64,000 nt of DNA from Paenibacillus sp. NEAU-GSW1 (GTDB lineage Bacteria; Bacillota; Bacilli; Paenibacillales; Paenibacillaceae), in assembly GCF_009737085.1 (NCBI RefSeq), contig NZ_WOVL01000030.1, forward strand, positions 1 to 64,000, given 5' to 3'. A model generated the notes under the pieces. It saw only the letters and a list, made by a program, of their open reading frames with translations, searched no databases and was not told the DNA's origin. A program made the translations under genes and the position numbers. Of the stretch, positions 43,327-56,085 are shown piece by piece; position 1 is the first letter of the stretch; each line of letters starts with the position of its first letter.

Positions 43327-43950
43327 ATGCCTAAAGTTACAGTATATAACGTGAGCGGTTCGCAAGTTGGCGAAGTTGAATTGGCTGACAGTGTGTTCGG
43401 AATTCAACCAAACGCTCATGTACTGCACAGTGCGGTAGTGCTTCAGCAAGCCGCTGAACGCGCTGGCACACACAAAACGAAAGGACGCTCCGAAGTACGC
43501 GGCGGCGGTCGTAAACCTTGGAAACAAAAAGGTACTGGCCGTGCACGTCAAGGCAGCATCCGCTCCCCGCAATGGGTTGGCGGCGGTACGGTTTTCGGAC
43601 CGACTCCACGCTCGTACGGGTTCAAACTTCCTAAGAAGGTTCGCCGTCTGGCGATTAAATCCGCTCTGTCTTCGAAAGTGATCGCGAACGACATTATCGT
43701 TCTGGATCAACTGACATTCGCGGCTCCTAAAACGAAGGAATTTGCAACGATTTTGAACAACCTGCAAGCTAACCGCAAAGCGCTTGTTGTTTTGCCTAGC
43801 TATGATGATAACGTAGCATTGTCTGCTCGCAACATCCCAGGCGTGAAATTCGTCGCTGCTGACGGCATTAATGTTCTGGATGTCTTGGTTCATGACAAGC
43901 TCATCATCACGAAAGAAGCGGTAGAGAAAGTACAGGAGGTGTTTGCGTAA
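43327..43950 (+). CDS. rplD: 50S ribosomal protein L4
   Basis: A 207-aa protein with the long exit-tunnel loop [30 protein letters not shown] (macrolide-relevant, unmodified). ATG follows AAAGGAGG. Its stop codon overlaps the rplW start by one base. Confidence 0.98.
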   Translation: MPKVTVYNVSGSQVGEVELADSVFGIQPNAHVLHSAVVLQQAAERAGTHKTKGRSEVRGGGRKPWKQKGTGRARQGSIRSPQWVGGGTVFGPTPRSYGFKLPKKVRRLAIKSALSSKVIANDIIVLDQLTFAAPKTKEFATILNNLQANRKALVVLPSYDDNVALSARNIPGVKFVAADGINVLDVLVHDKLIITKEAVEKVQEVFA

Positions 43951-44243
43951 TGAAAAATCCTCGCGATATTATCAAACGCCCTGTTATTACTGAGCGTACG
44001 AGCGACTTCATGGCGGTTAAACGCTATGTATTCGAAGTCGATCTTCGTGCTAACAAAACCGAAATTAAAGATGCTATCGAGCAAATCTTTAAAGTAAAAG
44101 TAACGAGCGTTAACACAATGCGCGTTGCTGGTAAGCCAAAGCGTTATGGTAAACACAGCGGCTATCGCCCTGACTGGAAAAAAGCAATCGTTCAATTGAG
44201 CGATGACAGCAAAGAACTTGAGTTCTTTGAAACGTCTGTATAG
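43950..44243 (+). CDS. rplW: 50S ribosomal protein L23
   Basis: A 97-aa protein, [21 protein letters not shown], with conserved VKVTSVNTM and a C-terminal KKAIVQL strand. It sits at the tunnel exit and contacts trigger factor and SRP. Start overlaps the L4 stop (TAATG) and is preceded by AGGAGG. Confidence 0.98.
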   Translation: MKNPRDIIKRPVITERTSDFMAVKRYVFEVDLRANKTEIKDAIEQIFKVKVTSVNTMRVAGKPKRYGKHSGYRPDWKKAIVQLSDDSKELEFFETSV

Positions 44244-44260
44244 AAAAGGAGGGAATCCAA

Positions 44261-45091
44261 GTGCCAATCAAAAAGTACAAACCGACTTCCCCGGCTCGTC
44301 GTGGCATGTCCGTCTCGACATTTGAAGAGATCACAACGAGCACACCGGAGAAATCGTTGCTTGCACCGCTTTTCAAAAAAGCAGGCCGCAACAACCAAGG
44401 TAAAATTACGGTTCGTCACCATGGCGGCGGACACAAACGTAAATACCGCATCATCGATTTCAAACGTACCAAAGACGGTATCGCTGGTAAAGTTGCTACG
44501 ATCGAATACGATCCTAACCGTACATCGAATATCGCTTTGATTCATTATGCAGATGGTGAGAAAGCTTACATCATCGCGCCAAAAGGTCTGAAAGTTGGCG
44601 ACCAAGTATTCTCCGGTCCAGACGCAGACATCAAAATCGGTAACGCTCTTCCACTGGTTAACATTCCAGTCGGTACAGTTATCCACAACATCGAATTGAA
44701 ACCAGGCAAAGGCGGCCAGCTGGTTCGCGCTGCTGGTACGGAAGCTCAACTTCTTGGTAAAGAAGGCGACTACGTTTCCATTCGTCTGACTTCCGGTGAA
44801 GTTCGCCGTATTCTGAATACTTGCCGTGCAACAATCGGTTCCGTTGGCAACGAAGATCACGAACTCGTGAAAATCGGTAAAGCCGGCCGTTCCCGTTGGT
44901 TGGGCAAACGTCCTGAAGTACGCGGCGTAGTAATGAACCCGAACGATCACCCACACGGTGGTGGTGAAGGCCGTGCTCCAATCGGTCGTAAATCCCCGAT
45001 GTCTCCTTGGGGCAAACCGACGCTTGGTTACAAAACTCGCAAGAAGAAAAAAGCATCGAGCCAATATATTATTCGTCGTCGTACGAAGTAA
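44261..45091 (+). CDS. rplB: 50S ribosomal protein L2
   Basis: A 276-aa protein, [16 protein letters not shown]..., with the peptidyl-transferase-proximal [31 protein letters not shown] including the conserved His. GTG start after AAAGGAGGG. Confidence 0.98.
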   Translation: MPIKKYKPTSPARRGMSVSTFEEITTSTPEKSLLAPLFKKAGRNNQGKITVRHHGGGHKRKYRIIDFKRTKDGIAGKVATIEYDPNRTSNIALIHYADGEKAYIIAPKGLKVGDQVFSGPDADIKIGNALPLVNIPVGTVIHNIELKPGKGGQLVRAAGTEAQLLGKEGDYVSIRLTSGEVRRILNTCRATIGSVGNEDHELVKIGKAGRSRWLGKRPEVRGVVMNPNDHPHGGGEGRAPIGRKSPMSPWGKPTLGYKTRKKKKASSQYIIRRRTK

Positions 45092-45136
45092 TAACCGCTT
45101 GATACAAGCTACGTTTCCGCGAAGGGAGGACTCCGA

Positions 45137-45415
45137 ATGGGTCGCAGTTTGAAAAAAGGTCCGTTTATTGACGGCCACCTGCTCAAAAAGGTCGAGGAAC
45201 TGAACGAAACGAACAAAAAAGTCGTGATCAAAACTTGGTCGCGCCGCTCGACAATTTTCCCGCAATTCATCGGTCACACAATTGCGGTGTATGACGGCCG
45301 CAAACACGTGCCGGTTTATGTAACAGAAGACATGGTAGGACACAAGTTTGGTGAGTTTGCACCAACTCGTACGTACAAAGGCCATGACGACGATAAGAAA
45401 ACAGGCAGACGCTAA
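45137..45415 (+). CDS. rpsS: 30S ribosomal protein S19
   Basis: A 92-aa protein, [21 protein letters not shown]..., signature [31 protein letters not shown] follows AAGGGAGGA. Confidence 0.98.
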   Translation: MGRSLKKGPFIDGHLLKKVEELNETNKKVVIKTWSRRSTIFPQFIGHTIAVYDGRKHVPVYVTEDMVGHKFGEFAPTRTYKGHDDDKKTGRR

Positions 45416-45459
45416 TTTGCCTGAAAATCTTTTATTGAATGTTGAGAGGAGGTTCATCC

Positions 45460-45795
45460 ATGCCAGAAGCTAAAGCGCACGCTAATTTCGTACGCATTGC
45501 TCCTCGTAAAGCACAGCTGGTTGTCGATTTGATTCGCGGCAAGCAAGTAGGCGAAGCGATCGCGATCTTGCGTCACACGCCTAAATCCGCATCTCCGATT
45601 GTGGAAAAGCTGCTGAACTCTGCTATTGCTAACGCTGAGCACAACTACCAATTGGACGTGAACAAACTGGTTGTTGCACAAGTATTTGTGAACCAAGGTC
45701 CGACAATGAAACGTTTCCGCCCTCGCGCAATGGGACGTGCAAGCCGGATCAACAAAAGAACCAGCCACATCACCTTGGTGGTATCTGAAAAATAA
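45460..45795 (+). CDS. rplV: 50S ribosomal protein L22
   Basis: A 111-aa protein: [22 protein letters not shown] and the tunnel hairpin [29 protein letters not shown], intact. ATG 45460 follows GAGAGGAGG; an in-frame upstream start at 45439 lacks a site. Confidence 0.98.
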   Translation: MPEAKAHANFVRIAPRKAQLVVDLIRGKQVGEAIAILRHTPKSASPIVEKLLNSAIANAEHNYQLDVNKLVVAQVFVNQGPTMKRFRPRAMGRASRINKRTSHITLVVSEK

Positions 45796-45808
45796 GGAGG
45801 GATAACGT

Positions 45809-46471
45809 GTGGGTCAAAAGGTAAATCCGGTCGGTTTGCGTGTAGGGATTATCCGTGATTGGGAATCCAAATGGTACGCAGGCAAAGACTTCGGCGATCT
45901 TCTTCTTGAAGACGTTAAAATTCGTGAGTACCTGAAGAACAAATTGAAAGATGCGGCAGTATCCCACATCGAGATCGAGCGCGCGGCTAACCGCGTTAAC
46001 GTTACGATCAACACGGCTAAGCCGGGCATGGTTATCGGCAAAGGCGGTTCCGAAGTGGAAAACCTGCGCACGGAGCTTGGCAAGATCACTAAAGGCAAAA
46101 AAGTTCACATTAACATTTCCGAAATCAAACAAGCAGATCTGGACGCTATTCTTGTAGCTGAAAGCATCGCGCAACAACTGGAGCGTCGCGTTTCTTTCCG
46201 TCGTGCTTTGAAACAAGCGATCCAACGTTCGATGCGCGCAGGCGCTAAAGGGATCAAAACTGCGGTTAGCGGTCGTCTCGGCGGTGCTGAAATTGCTCGT
46301 TCGGAAGGCTACAGCGAAGGAACTGTTCCTCTTCATACGCTGCGTGCAGACATTGACTACGGTACAGCAGAAGCTCATACAACTTACGGCCGCATCGGCG
46401 TAAAAGTATGGATCTATCGCGGTGAAGTCCTTCCAGCTAAGAAGAAAGCTCCCCAGGAAGGAGGCAACTAA
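45809..46471 (+). CDS. rpsC: 30S ribosomal protein S3
   Basis: A 220-aa protein: [25 protein letters not shown] domain with [13 protein letters not shown], and the C-terminal domain with [24 protein letters not shown]. It forms the mRNA entry channel. GTG 45809 after AAGGAGGG. Confidence 0.98.
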   Translation: MGQKVNPVGLRVGIIRDWESKWYAGKDFGDLLLEDVKIREYLKNKLKDAAVSHIEIERAANRVNVTINTAKPGMVIGKGGSEVENLRTELGKITKGKKVHINISEIKQADLDAILVAESIAQQLERRVSFRRALKQAIQRSMRAGAKGIKTAVSGRLGGAEIARSEGYSEGTVPLHTLRADIDYGTAEAHTTYGRIGVKVWIYRGEVLPAKKKAPQEGGN

Positions 46472-46473
46472 TC

Positions 46474-46908
46474 ATGTTGGTACCTAAACGCGTCAAACAC
46501 CGCAAACAACAACGCGGTCACATGAAAGGTCGCGCTAAAGGCGGCACTACTGTAGCATTCGGCGAATACGGCCTTCAAGCGCTTGAGCCATCATGGGTAA
46601 CGAACCGTCAAATCGAGGCTGCTCGTATTGCGATGACTCGTTACATCAAACGTGGTGGTAAAGTTTGGATTAAAATTTTCCCAGACAAACCGATTACTCA
46701 AAAGCCTCTCGAGGTACGGATGGGTTCCGGTAAAGGTAACGTTGAGAAGTGGGTTGCAGTCGTCAAACCAGGTAAAATCATGTTTGAACTGGCTGGCGTA
46801 TCCGAAGAAATCGCTCGTGAAGCGATGCGCCTCGCGTCCCACAAACTCCCGATCAAAACGAAGTTCGTGAAACGCGAAGAAGTGGGTGGTGAAGCAAATG
46901 AAGGCTAG
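46474..46908 (+). CDS. rplP: 50S ribosomal protein L16
   Basis: A 144-aa protein, [24 protein letters not shown], core [15 protein letters not shown] [22 protein letters not shown] and [26 protein letters not shown] follows GGAAGGAGG supplied by the end of rpsC. Overlaps rpmC by 11 nt. Confidence 0.98.
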   Translation: MLVPKRVKHRKQQRGHMKGRAKGGTTVAFGEYGLQALEPSWVTNRQIEAARIAMTRYIKRGGKVWIKIFPDKPITQKPLEVRMGSGKGNVEKWVAVVKPGKIMFELAGVSEEIAREAMRLASHKLPIKTKFVKREEVGGEANEG

Positions 46909-47101
46909 TGAATTTCGCAACCTTACCTCTGCTGAGATAGAACAAAAAATCGCTGGTTTTAAAGAAGAGCTGTTCAACCTTCGTTTCCAATTGGCTACCG
47001 GCCAACTGGAGACTCCGACACGCATTCGTGACGTGCGCAAGAACATCGCTCGCGCTAAAACCATTTTGCATGAAAGAGAACTCGGTATCGCAGCTAACTA
47101 A
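46898..47101 (+). CDS. rpmC: 50S ribosomal protein L29
   Basis: A 67-aa two-helix protein, [41 protein letters not shown] 46898 follows GGGTGGTG inside the end of rplP; translationally coupled. Confidence 0.97.
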   Translation: MKASEFRNLTSAEIEQKIAGFKEELFNLRFQLATGQLETPTRIRDVRKNIARAKTILHERELGIAAN

Positions 47102-47151
47102 TAGCTGTCCTTGACTAAGGGACTACCAAGGTTTAAGGAAGGAGGAAGAAC

Positions 47152-47415
47152 ATGAGCGAACGCAATGCCCGCAAAGTTCAAATCGGTAAAGTTGTTAGCG
47201 ATAAAATGGATAAAACAATCGTTGTTGCTGTAGAAACTTACAAAAAACACGACTTGTACCATAAACGCATCAAATACACGAAAAAGTTCAAAGCGCATGA
47301 TGAAAACAATCAAGCGAAAATTGGCGACATCGTGAAAATCATGGAGACTCGTCCGCTGTCGAAAGACAAACGCTTCAGACTGGTGGAAGTAGTTGAAGTG
47401 GCTGTTGTTCTTTAA
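47152..47415 (+). CDS. rpsQ: 30S ribosomal protein S17
   Basis: An 87-aa OB-fold protein, [27 protein letters not shown]..., ending in [28 protein letters not shown] follows AAGGAGGAAG. Confidence 0.98.
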   Translation: MSERNARKVQIGKVVSDKMDKTIVVAVETYKKHDLYHKRIKYTKKFKAHDENNQAKIGDIVKIMETRPLSKDKRFRLVEVVEVAVVL

Positions 47416-47462
47416 TGAGCAATGTGATTTAATGAACATTTGTCCGGAAGGAGGACGTTGAA

Positions 47463-47831
47463 ATGATCCAACCATTTACACGCCTGCGGGTTGCTGACAA
47501 CTCTGGCGCTAAAGAATTGATGTGTATCCGTGTTCTTGGCGGTACTGGACGTCGTGTTGGAGCGATCGGTGACCTGATTGTGTGCTCTGTGAAACAAGCA
47601 ACACCAGGCGGCGTTGTCAAAAAAGGTGATGTTGTTAAAGCCGTTATCGTTCGTACGAAGCGTACGGTTCGTCGTAAAGACGGTTCCTACATCGCATTTG
47701 ATGAGAATGCAGCGGTTATCGTTAAAGAAGACAAGAGCCCGCGCGGCACTCGTATCTTTGGACCAGTTGCACGTGAGCTTCGCGATAAAGATTTCATGAA
47801 AATCGTATCGCTCGCTCCGGAAGTTATCTAA
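47463..47831 (+). CDS. rplN: 50S ribosomal protein L14
   Basis: A 122-aa protein, [27 protein letters not shown]..., signature [32 protein letters not shown]. It is a contact for the silencing factor RsfS. ATG follows GGAAGGAGG. Confidence 0.98.
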   Translation: MIQPFTRLRVADNSGAKELMCIRVLGGTGRRVGAIGDLIVCSVKQATPGGVVKKGDVVKAVIVRTKRTVRRKDGSYIAFDENAAVIVKEDKSPRGTRIFGPVARELRDKDFMKIVSLAPEVI

Positions 47832-47898
47832 TAAAGATCCCGCAAACGTACGGGTTCGATAAATGCCTGAAAGCTTAAGTGAGCAGGAGGTGTAATCA

Positions 47899-48252
47899 AT
47901 GCCAAGACTGAAAAAAATTCTTGAATCGCACAACAACAAGCTTCACGTCAAAAAAGACGACACGGTCATCGTCATCTCCGGTAAGGACAAAGGCAAAAAA
48001 GGCCGTGTAATCGCTGCGTATCCTCGCGAAAACCGCGTACTCGTAGAAGGCGTGAACATCGTGAAAAGACATACTCGCCCTTCGCAGGTTAACCCGCAAG
48101 GCGGTATCATCGAGCAAGAAGCTCCGATTCACGTTTCGAACGTAATGCATATCGATCCGAAGAGCGGCCAAGTTACTCGTATCGGATACAAAACGCTCGA
48201 AAACGGCAAAAAAGTCCGGATCGCGAAAAAATCCGGCGAAGTGATCGACTAA
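47899..48252 (+). CDS. rplX: 50S ribosomal protein L24
   Basis: A 117-aa KOW-domain protein: [37 protein letters not shown]. It initiates 50S assembly at the 5' end of 23S rRNA. Slightly longer at the N terminus ([13 protein letters not shown]) than B. subtilis L24. ATG follows CAGGAGGTG. Confidence 0.97.
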   Translation: MPRLKKILESHNNKLHVKKDDTVIVISGKDKGKKGRVIAAYPRENRVLVEGVNIVKRHTRPSQVNPQGGIIEQEAPIHVSNVMHIDPKSGQVTRIGYKTLENGKKVRIAKKSGEVID

Positions 48253-48283
48253 TCGTTAACCGTAGGAAAGGAGGTCCATGAAA

Positions 48284-48826
48284 ATGGCAGCAAGAATGAA
48301 AGATCGTTTTCTTAATGAGATTACACCTGCTCTGATGCAGAAGTTTAACTATACGACTGTAATGCAAGTGCCGAAAATCGAGAAAGTCGTTATCAACATG
48401 GGTGTTGGCGAAGCAGTTGCTAACTCCAAAGTGCTTGATGTGGCTGTCGAAGAGCTTCGCATCATTTCCGGTCAAAAACCTGTTGTAACTCGCGCGAAGA
48501 AGTCCATTGCCGGCTTCAAACTTCGTGAGAACATGCCGATCGGGGTTAAAGTAACGCTGCGCGGCGAGCGCATGTACTACTTCCTTGATAAGCTGTTCAA
48601 CATCTCGCTTCCACGCGTACGTGACTTCCGCGGTGTGTCGACGAAAGCATTCGACGGACGCGGTAACTACACGCTTGGTTTGAAAGAGCAATTGATCTTC
48701 CCAGAGATCGAATACGATAAGGTCGACAAAGTTCGTGGTATGGACATCGTAATCGTCACTACGGCAAAAACGGACGAAGAATCTCGTGAACTGCTGACCC
48801 AATTGGGCATGCCGTTTACGAAGTAA
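48284..48826 (+). CDS. rplE: 50S ribosomal protein L5
   Basis: A 180-aa 5S-rRNA-binding protein: [38 protein letters not shown], and C-terminal [25 protein letters not shown] 48284 (MAARMKDRF) is preferred to ATG 48278, which lies only 3-4 nt from AAAGGAGGT. Confidence 0.97.
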   Translation: MAARMKDRFLNEITPALMQKFNYTTVMQVPKIEKVVINMGVGEAVANSKVLDVAVEELRIISGQKPVVTRAKKSIAGFKLRENMPIGVKVTLRGERMYYFLDKLFNISLPRVRDFRGVSTKAFDGRGNYTLGLKEQLIFPEIEYDKVDKVRGMDIVIVTTAKTDEESRELLTQLGMPFTK

Positions 48827-48852
48827 TCCACTTTTAGGAGGTGTAATACCCA

Positions 48853-49038
48853 GTGGCAAAAACTTCGATGAAAGTGAAGCAACAACGTACACCGAAATTT
48901 AAAGTGCGTGCATATACGCGCTGTGAACGTTGCGGCCGTCCGCACTCTGTTTTGCAAAAGTTTAAAATTTGCCGGATTTGTTTCCGCGAGTTAGCATACA
49001 AAGGCCAGATTCCTGGCGTTAAAAAAGCAAGCTGGTAA
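48853..49038 (+). CDS. rpsN: 30S ribosomal protein S14, zinc-binding type Z
   Basis: A 61-aa short S14 with CERC and CRIC motifs, the zinc-binding form typical of Gram-positives. Sequence [33 protein letters not shown] start after AGGAGGTG. Confidence 0.97.
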   Translation: MAKTSMKVKQQRTPKFKVRAYTRCERCGRPHSVLQKFKICRICFRELAYKGQIPGVKKASW

Positions 49039-49069
49039 TCAGCCTAGTTCGGGAAGGAGGTTAACACAA

Positions 49070-49468
<399 letters not shown>

Positions 49469-49499
49469 GTAACAAGTCACAACGATTGGAGGTGTAACA

Positions 49500-50042
49500 A
49501 TGTCCCGTATTGGTCGTAAACCGATCCAAGTGCCTAACGGCGTAACAATTAACTTGGACAACACAGTCATTACCGTTAAAGGACCTAAAGGCACGCTGTC
49601 CCGTGAAATTCACAAAGACATGAAAGTCAATGTTGAAGCTAACGAGATCGTCGTTGAACGTCCTTCTGACAATAAATTGCATCGTTCCCTGCACGGAACG
49701 ACTCGCAGCGTCATCGCTAACATGGTGAGCGGCGTTACTGAAGGGTTCTCGAAAAACTTGGAGCTCGTAGGCGTAGGTTACCGTGCGAACAAAACTGGCG
49801 ATAAGATCGTTCTTAACGTTGGTTACTCCCACCCAGTGGAAATTGCGCCAGAGCAAGGCATCGAGTTCGATGTGCCAGCGAACACGAAAATTACTGTTCG
49901 CGGTATCGACAAAGAGCGCGTAGGCGCTGTTGCCGCTCAAATTCGTTCCGTACGCGAGCCTGAGCCATACAAAGGCAAAGGTATCAAATACGAAGGCGAA
50001 CGTATCATCCGCAAAGAAGGTAAAGCAGGTAAGAAGAAGTAA
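49500..50042 (+). CDS. rplF: 50S ribosomal protein L6
   Basis: A 180-aa duplicated-fold protein, [20 protein letters not shown], with the C-terminal signature [29 protein letters not shown] follows GGAGGTG. Confidence 0.98.
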   Translation: MSRIGRKPIQVPNGVTINLDNTVITVKGPKGTLSREIHKDMKVNVEANEIVVERPSDNKLHRSLHGTTRSVIANMVSGVTEGFSKNLELVGVGYRANKTGDKIVLNVGYSHPVEIAPEQGIEFDVPANTKITVRGIDKERVGAVAAQIRSVREPEPYKGKGIKYEGERIIRKEGKAGKKK

Positions 50043-50103
50043 GCAGTCTGATTGGGCTGCTTAAAATAGCGGTATAAGGCATAAGGAAAGGAGTTGACCT
50101 TGA

Positions 50104-50472
50104 ATGATTACGAAAGGCGATAAAAACAAGGCTCGTCTGAAAAGACACTTGCGTGTTCGTAAGAAAATCAACGGAACGGTTGCTCGTCCGCGTCTCTCGG
50201 TGTTCCGTTCCTCCAAGCATATCTACGCTCAATTGATCGACGATGTAAATGGAGTAACAGTAGCATCTGCGTCCACTGTGGACAAAGAGCTGGCTGCTTC
50301 GATCGGCAACGGCGGCAGCGTAGAAGCTGCTCGTAAAGTTGGCGAACTGGTAGCACAACGTGCGAAAGCTAAAGGCGTATCTGCAATCGTATTTGACCGT
50401 GGCGGATACTTGTATCATGGCAGAATTCAGGCGCTGGCTGAAGCAGCTCGCGAAGCAGGTCTGGAATTCTAG
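50104..50472 (+). CDS. rplR: 50S ribosomal protein L18
   Basis: A 122-aa 5S-rRNA-binding protein: [31 protein letters not shown] and C-terminal [29 protein letters not shown] follows AAAGGAG. Confidence 0.98.
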   Translation: MITKGDKNKARLKRHLRVRKKINGTVARPRLSVFRSSKHIYAQLIDDVNGVTVASASTVDKELAASIGNGGSVEAARKVGELVAQRAKAKGVSAIVFDRGGYLYHGRIQALAEAAREAGLEF

Positions 50473-50502
50473 TCGAATTTACTTAAAAGGAGGTTAAACG
50501 AC

Positions 50503-51003
50503 TTGCGTATAGATCCGAATACGTTAGGTGAACTAACTGAAAAAGTTGTCCATATCAATCGCGTAGCGAAAGTAGTAAAAGGCGGACGCCGCTTCAGCTT
50601 TAGCGCGCTCGTAGTTGTCGGCGACGGCCAAGGCCATGTCGGCGCAGGGATCGGTAAAGCGGGCGAAGTACCTGAAGCAATCCGCAAAGGTATTGAAGAC
50701 GCTAAGAAAAACCTGATCCATGTACCACTCGTTGGTACAACAATTCCTCACCTTGTGCTTGGACATTTCGGCGCTGGTGAAGTTCTTCTGAAACCAGCAT
50801 CCAAAGGTACTGGTGTTATCGCCGGCGGTCCAGTTCGTGCCGTTCTTGAACTGGCTGGCGTAGGCGACATTTTGACGAAATCCCTCGGTTCTTCGAACTC
50901 CATGAACATGGTTAACGCTACGCTTGAAGGCCTTTCCCGCCTGAAACGTGCGGAAGACGTTGCGAAACTTCGCGGCAAAACTGTCGAAGAGCTGTTAGGT
51001 TAA
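50503..51003 (+). CDS. rpsE: 30S ribosomal protein S5
   Basis: A 166-aa protein with the dsRNA-binding-like N-terminal domain ([30 protein letters not shown], spectinomycin-relevant loop intact) and the C-terminal GHHD-like fold ([26 protein letters not shown]). TTG start after AAAGGAGG. Confidence 0.98.
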   Translation: MRIDPNTLGELTEKVVHINRVAKVVKGGRRFSFSALVVVGDGQGHVGAGIGKAGEVPEAIRKGIEDAKKNLIHVPLVGTTIPHLVLGHFGAGEVLLKPASKGTGVIAGGPVRAVLELAGVGDILTKSLGSSNSMNMVNATLEGLSRLKRAEDVAKLRGKTVEELLG

Positions 51004-51016
51004 GGAGGGGAACAAG

Positions 51017-51196
51017 ATGGCAAAATTGCAAATCACCCTCGTTCGCAGTTTGATTGGCCGCAACGAGAAACAACGTGCAACTGTCGAGTCGTTCGGTCTT
51101 CGCAAGATTCGTCAATCGGTTGTATTGAACGACAGCCCGGCCGTTCGCGGCATGGTTAACACAGTTAGCCACTTGGTTAAAGTCGAAGAAGTGTAA
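51017..51196 (+). CDS. rpmD: 50S ribosomal protein L30
   Basis: A 59-aa protein, [20 protein letters not shown], followed by [36 protein letters not shown] follows AAGGAGGGG. Conserved place between rpsE and rplO. Confidence 0.97.
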   Translation: MAKLQITLVRSLIGRNEKQRATVESFGLRKIRQSVVLNDSPAVRGMVNTVSHLVKVEEV

Positions 51197-51246
51197 TATA
51201 TATCGCCTGATGGCGAACAAGAAATAAATAAGGAGGTGCCAGAACG

Positions 51247-51687
51247 ATGAAATTGCATGAACTCGCACCAGCACCAGGCTCCAAGCAAGTGAACAAGCGT
51301 AAAGGCCGCGGTATTGGCTCCGGTAACGGTAAAACAGCCGGCAAAGGTCATAAAGGTCAAAACGCTCGTTCCGGCGGCGGTGTACGCCCTGGTTTCGAGG
51401 GTGGTCAAAACCCGTTGTACCGTCGTCTTCCTAAACGCGGCTTCAACAACCGCTTCCGTACAGAATATGCCGTAGTCAACATTGAAGAATTGAACAGCTT
51501 TGCAGCAGGTTCCGAAGTTACTCCTGAAGTGCTTCTTGAGCAAGGGATTGTAAAAAATCCGCTCGCCGGTATTAAGATTTTGGGCAATGGTGAAATCAAA
51601 GTACAACTGACTGTTAAAGCAAGCAAATTCTCTCAATCTGCGGTAGAGAAAATCCAGGCTGCCGGCGGTAAAACCGAGGTGATCTAA
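51247..51687 (+). CDS. rplO: 50S ribosomal protein L15
   Basis: A 146-aa protein: [42 protein letters not shown]..., ending in a [24 protein letters not shown] globular part. ATG follows AAGGAGGTG. The stop directly abuts the secY start. Confidence 0.98.
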   Translation: MKLHELAPAPGSKQVNKRKGRGIGSGNGKTAGKGHKGQNARSGGGVRPGFEGGQNPLYRRLPKRGFNNRFRTEYAVVNIEELNSFAAGSEVTPEVLLEQGIVKNPLAGIKILGNGEIKVQLTVKASKFSQSAVEKIQAAGGKTEVI

Positions 51688-52992
51688 TTGTTCAAAACCG
51701 TGTCCAACATTTGGAAAGTAGAGGATTTGCGCAAGCGGATCCTGTTTACACTTTTCATTCTGATTGTGTATCGCATCGGGGCGTTTATCCCGGTGCCTGG
51801 CGTTGACAAAGACGTATTCAAACAAGTTGATGCGGCCAGCGGAGAAATGTTCGGCTTGCTTAACACGTTTTCCGGCGGTGCGCTTTATCAGTTCTCCATT
51901 TTTGCAATTGGCATAACGCCGTATATCACAGCGTCGATTATCGTACAGCTGTTGTCGATGGACGTTATTCCGAAATTTGCAGAGTGGGCGAAGGAAGGCG
52001 AGAACGGAAAACGCAAGCTCGCACAAATTACGCGTTACGGCACGGTTATCCTTGGTTTGGTTCAAGGTTTTGCAACGGCAATAGGCTTCAATCGTCAATA
52101 TAGCAGCAAAATGATTCCAGATGCGACGTTTGTCGATTATCTGCTCATTGCGATTATACTGACAGCGGGCGTGTCCTTCTTAATGTGGCTCGGAGAGCAG
52201 ATTACGGAGCGCGGTATCGGCAACGGTATTTCGATCCTGATCTTTGCGGCAATTATCGCAGGCATTCCTGGGCATATCCGTACGATTTATCAAGACCAGC
52301 TCGTTGGCATTGAACAAAGCCAATTGTTCTGGAACATCGGCAAAGTTGCTTTGATCCTTATTGGGATCATCGCGATCATTGTCGGCGTAATCTTTGTTCA
52401 GCAAGGCATTCGTAAAATTCCGGTTCAATATGCTAAACGCGTAGTTGGACGGAAAATGTACGGCGGACAATCGACGCATATTCCGATGAAAGTGAATGGC
52501 GCTGGCGTTATTCCTGTCATCTTCGCAGTATCGTTGATTATGTTCCCGATTACGATTGCACAATTCTTTACGGGTAAAGCTTGGGCAAACTGGACCATTA
52601 ACAATTTGTACTACGATGAACCGCTTGGTATGGTACTGTACATCTTGTTAATCATCGGGTTTACCTTCTTCTATACCTTCGTTCAAATTAATCCGGTTCA
52701 AATGGCGGATCAAATGAAGAAGAACGGCGGTTACATTCCAGGCATCCGTCCTGGTAAACCAACTTCGTCTTACTTGACTCGCGTTATGTCTCGGATTACG
52801 TTGTCGGGTGCGATCTTCCTTGCGGTAATCTCGATCTTGCCGATCGCTTTCGGCTCTGCATTCGGATTGCCTCGGACGGTACAGCTCGGCGGCACCTCGC
52901 TTCTGATCGTCATCGGCGTTGCCCTTGATACGATGAAGCAAATCGAGAGCCAGTTGATCAAACGCCATTACAAAGGGTTTATCAATAAATAA
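51688..52992 (+). CDS. secY: Protein translocase channel subunit SecY
   Basis: A 434-aa ten-helix membrane protein: VPGVD periplasmic-side segment and plug region ([29 protein letters not shown]), cytosolic loops with [39 protein letters not shown], and loop [14 protein letters not shown]. The TTG start abuts the rplO stop, with GAGGTGAT just inside rplO. Works with SecE (21244). Confidence 0.97.
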   Translation: MFKTVSNIWKVEDLRKRILFTLFILIVYRIGAFIPVPGVDKDVFKQVDAASGEMFGLLNTFSGGALYQFSIFAIGITPYITASIIVQLLSMDVIPKFAEWAKEGENGKRKLAQITRYGTVILGLVQGFATAIGFNRQYSSKMIPDATFVDYLLIAIILTAGVSFLMWLGEQITERGIGNGISILIFAAIIAGIPGHIRTIYQDQLVGIEQSQLFWNIGKVALILIGIIAIIVGVIFVQQGIRKIPVQYAKRVVGRKMYGGQSTHIPMKVNGAGVIPVIFAVSLIMFPITIAQFFTGKAWANWTINNLYYDEPLGMVLYILLIIGFTFFYTFVQINPVQMADQMKKNGGYIPGIRPGKPTSSYLTRVMSRITLSGAIFLAVISILPIAFGSAFGLPRTVQLGGTSLLIVIGVALDTMKQIESQLIKRHYKGFINK

Positions 52993-53084
52993 CAATAGGT
53001 TCTGATCGGGATTCCGTGTTCGTCGCAGGCGCGATGGTACGGAACCCGCATGAGCCTATTGTGCTTAAAGCGAGGAAGACGGTA

Positions 53085-53735
53085 ATGAACATCTTATTCA
53101 TGGGCCCTCCGGGAGCCGGCAAGGGAACGCAGGCAGAACGAATCGTTGAGGAGTTTGGCATTCCGCACATCTCCACTGGCGATGCATTCCGTCTTGCGAT
53201 GAAACAAGAGACTCCGCTAGGTCTCAAAGCGAAAGAGTATGTCGATCAAGGGCTGCTCGTTCCTGATGAGATTACGAACGGGATTGTGAAAGAACGTCTT
53301 GCACTGGACGATTGCAATAAAGGGTTTCTGCTAGACGGTTTCCCGCGCACTTTGCAGCAAGCCGAAGCGCTTGATGTGATGCTGAGCGAGCTTAACCGCG
53401 GCATTGACCGCGTAGTAAACCTAAAAGTTGACCGCGGCTTGCTGCTTGCTCGTTTGACGGGCAGACGCATCTGCAAAGCTTGCGGCTCGACCTACCATGT
53501 CATGTTCAATGCGCCGAAGCAAGAAGGCGTCTGCGACAAATGCGGCGGCGAATTGTATCAGCGCTCGGACGATACGGAAGAGAAAGTCGGCACGCGGCTT
53601 GACGAATATATTTCCAAAACCGCTCCGCTTCTTGACTATTACAGCGGTAAAGGTCTTCTTTGCGAAGTCGACGGCGAGAAGGAAATCGATACGGTAACAT
53701 CCGAGATCGTGTCCTGCTTGAAAGGTTCATTGTAA
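53085..53735 (+). CDS. adk: Adenylate kinase
   Basis: A 216-aa long-form enzyme interconverting AMP + ATP and 2 ADP. P-loop GPPGAGKGT (7-15), DGFPRT, and a LID domain with four zinc-ligand cysteines C130, C133, C150 and C153, the Gram-positive zinc type. ATG 53085 is preceded by GAGGAAG; the longer open frame from 53016 is not conserved. Its stop overlaps the map start (TAATG). Confidence 0.97.
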   Translation: MNILFMGPPGAGKGTQAERIVEEFGIPHISTGDAFRLAMKQETPLGLKAKEYVDQGLLVPDEITNGIVKERLALDDCNKGFLLDGFPRTLQQAEALDVMLSELNRGIDRVVNLKVDRGLLLARLTGRRICKACGSTYHVMFNAPKQEGVCDKCGGELYQRSDDTEEKVGTRLDEYISKTAPLLDYYSGKGLLCEVDGEKEIDTVTSEIVSCLKGSL

Positions 53736-54493
53736 TGATCATTTGCAAATCCGATTCGGAGCTGCGAGTGATGAGGGAAGCCGGCCGCATTGTTGCGGAG
53801 ACGCATCGGATCATGAAAGAGGCGGTTAAGCCGGGAGTTACGACTCTGGAGCTCGATCAACTCGCCGAAGCGTACATTCGCAGTCAAGGCGCTGTACCAT
53901 CCTTTAAAGGTTACAATGGTTTTCCTGCCAGCATTTGCGCTTCTGTAAATGACGAGCTGGTACACGGCTTTCCGGGTTCGAGAACGTTGAACGAAGGCGA
54001 TATTATAAGCATAGACATCGGTGCGCAGTACAATGGCTTTCATGGAGACTCCGCTTGGACCTATACGGTCGGCAAAGTTTCCGATGAAGTGCAAAGGCTG
54101 CTCGATGTGTCGGAGCAATCGCTGTACGCAGCAATTGAACTCATCCGGCCGGATGTACGATTGTTTACCGTATCGCATGCGGTGCAACAGGTTGTCGAAG
54201 CGGCTGGCTTCTCGGTCGTTCGCGAGTTTGTCGGTCACGGTATAGGCAGGGATCTCCATGAGGAACCGCAAATACCGAATTACGGCTTACCGGATCGCGG
54301 CCCGAAGTTGAAGCCGGGAATGGTGCTTTGTATCGAGCCTATGGTCAACATCGGCGAACGCTACGTGCGCACGCTTGAAGACAATTGGACGGTCGTAACG
54401 GAAGACGGCTCCTGGTGCGCTCATTTTGAGCATACAGTTGCCGTAACGAAGGACGGTTTTGAAATTTTGACGATGCTCCCTGAGGCGAAGTAG
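53735..54493 (+). CDS. map: Methionine aminopeptidase, type I
   Basis: A 252-aa metallopeptidase removing N-terminal Met. The five metal ligands appear in order: Asp in [17 protein letters not shown] (two Asp), His in [14 protein letters not shown], Glu in LCIEPMV and Glu in HFEHTVAV. Start ATG overlaps the adk stop. Confidence 0.97.
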   Translation: MIICKSDSELRVMREAGRIVAETHRIMKEAVKPGVTTLELDQLAEAYIRSQGAVPSFKGYNGFPASICASVNDELVHGFPGSRTLNEGDIISIDIGAQYNGFHGDSAWTYTVGKVSDEVQRLLDVSEQSLYAAIELIRPDVRLFTVSHAVQQVVEAAGFSVVREFVGHGIGRDLHEEPQIPNYGLPDRGPKLKPGMVLCIEPMVNIGERYVRTLEDNWTVVTEDGSWCAHFEHTVAVTKDGFEILTMLPEAK

Positions 54494-54498
54494 TCCCT

Positions 54499-54780
54499 AT
54501 GGATAAACAACCGCAGGTAGGTCAAATCGTTAAAGTGCTTCGAGGGAAAGATGAGGACAGCTACGCGGTCATCGTATCAATCGTAGACGAGCGATTCGTA
54601 ATGATTGTGGACGGCGACAAACGGCGGTTTGATCAACCAAAGAAGAAAAACGTTCTGCATCTCGAGTTACAACCCGTAATAAGCAGCGAAGTAACAAGCA
54701 GCTTGCTTGAATCGGGCAGAGTGACCAATGCCAAGTTGCGTTATGTAATTCAGAAGTACGCAAATGCGAAAGGAGAATGA
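54499..54780 (+). CDS. KOW-domain, L14e-like putative RNA-binding protein
   Basis: A 93-aa protein with an N-terminal KOW-type beta barrel ([45 protein letters not shown]), resembling the archaeal/eukaryotic L14e fold, and a helical tail. In B. subtilis the counterpart between map and infA is ybzG, function unknown. Its stop lies just before the infA start, so it is part of the spc/alpha transcript. Ribosome association is inference. Confidence 0.85.
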   Translation: MDKQPQVGQIVKVLRGKDEDSYAVIVSIVDERFVMIVDGDKRRFDQPKKKNVLHLELQPVISSEVTSSLLESGRVTNAKLRYVIQKYANAKGE

Positions 54781-54782
54781 CG

Positions 54783-55156
<374 letters not shown>

Positions 55157-55174
55157 AAGGAGGGACAACGGCAT

Positions 55175-55543
55175 ATGGCACGTATAGCTGGTGTAGACTT
55201 GCCGCGTGACAAACGCGTCGAAATCGCCCTGACATACATTTTCGGTATTGGCAAAACGACTTCGCAAAAGCTGATTAGCACTACAGGCATCAACCCTGAC
55301 ACTCGCGTTCGCGATCTGACGGAAGATGAGCTTGCTAAACTGCGTGAAGCAATTGACAAGTCCGTTAAAGTGGAAGGCGACCTGCGTCGTGAAATTTCGC
55401 TTAACATTAAACGCCTGATCGAGATCGGATGCTACCGTGGCGTTCGTCATCGTCGCGGCTTGCCTGTTCGCGGTCAACGCACGAAAACGAATGCGCGTAC
55501 GCGTAAAGGTCCTCGTCGGACTGTAGCTAACAAGAAGAAATAA
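55175..55543 (+). CDS. rpsM: 30S ribosomal protein S13
   Basis: A 122-aa protein, [33 protein letters not shown], ending in the basic tail [26 protein letters not shown] follows AAGGAGGG. Confidence 0.98.
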   Translation: MARIAGVDLPRDKRVEIALTYIFGIGKTTSQKLISTTGINPDTRVRDLTEDELAKLREAIDKSVKVEGDLRREISLNIKRLIEIGCYRGVRHRRGLPVRGQRTKTNARTRKGPRRTVANKKK

Positions 55544-55563
55544 TAAAGGGGTGAAATAGGACA

Positions 55564-55959
55564 ATGGCTAAACCTAAAAAAGTCGTTCGTACAAAACGTC
55601 GTGACCGGAAAAATATTGAATCTGGCGTAGCGCACATCCGCTCGACATTCAATAACACGATCGTAACGATCACTGACCCGCACGGCAATGCAATCTCTTG
55701 GGCAAGCTCCGGTAACCTGGGCTTCAAAGGTTCCCGTAAAAGCACGCCTTACGCAGCTCAAATGGCAGCGGAATCCGCAGCTAAAGCAGCGATGGAGCAT
55801 GGCATGAAAGCTGTTGAGGTTATGGTTAAAGGTCCTGGCGCAGGCCGCGAAGCAGCGATTCGTTCGCTTCAAGCAGCTGGCCTCGAAGTTAACCTGATTA
55901 AAGACGTAACGCCAGTTCCTCATAACGGATGCCGTCCGCCGAAACGTCGTCGCGTATAG
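55564..55959 (+). CDS. rpsK: 30S ribosomal protein S11
   Basis: A 131-aa protein: [26 protein letters not shown] and C-terminal [18 protein letters not shown], whose Asn-Gly is an isoaspartate-prone site in this family. ATG follows GGGGTG. Confidence 0.98.
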   Translation: MAKPKKVVRTKRRDRKNIESGVAHIRSTFNNTIVTITDPHGNAISWASSGNLGFKGSRKSTPYAAQMAAESAAKAAMEHGMKAVEVMVKGPGAGREAAIRSLQAAGLEVNLIKDVTPVPHNGCRPPKRRRV

Positions 55960-56085
55960 TTGGATTCACTGTGGTATCAAATAACTGCAACTTGTGAATA
56001 ATGGTTGTGAAGGTTTGGCATACTACGAGATTTGACTAAAAAAACGGTATGGTAACGGAGCGACGTTTGAAGGAGGGTACTATTT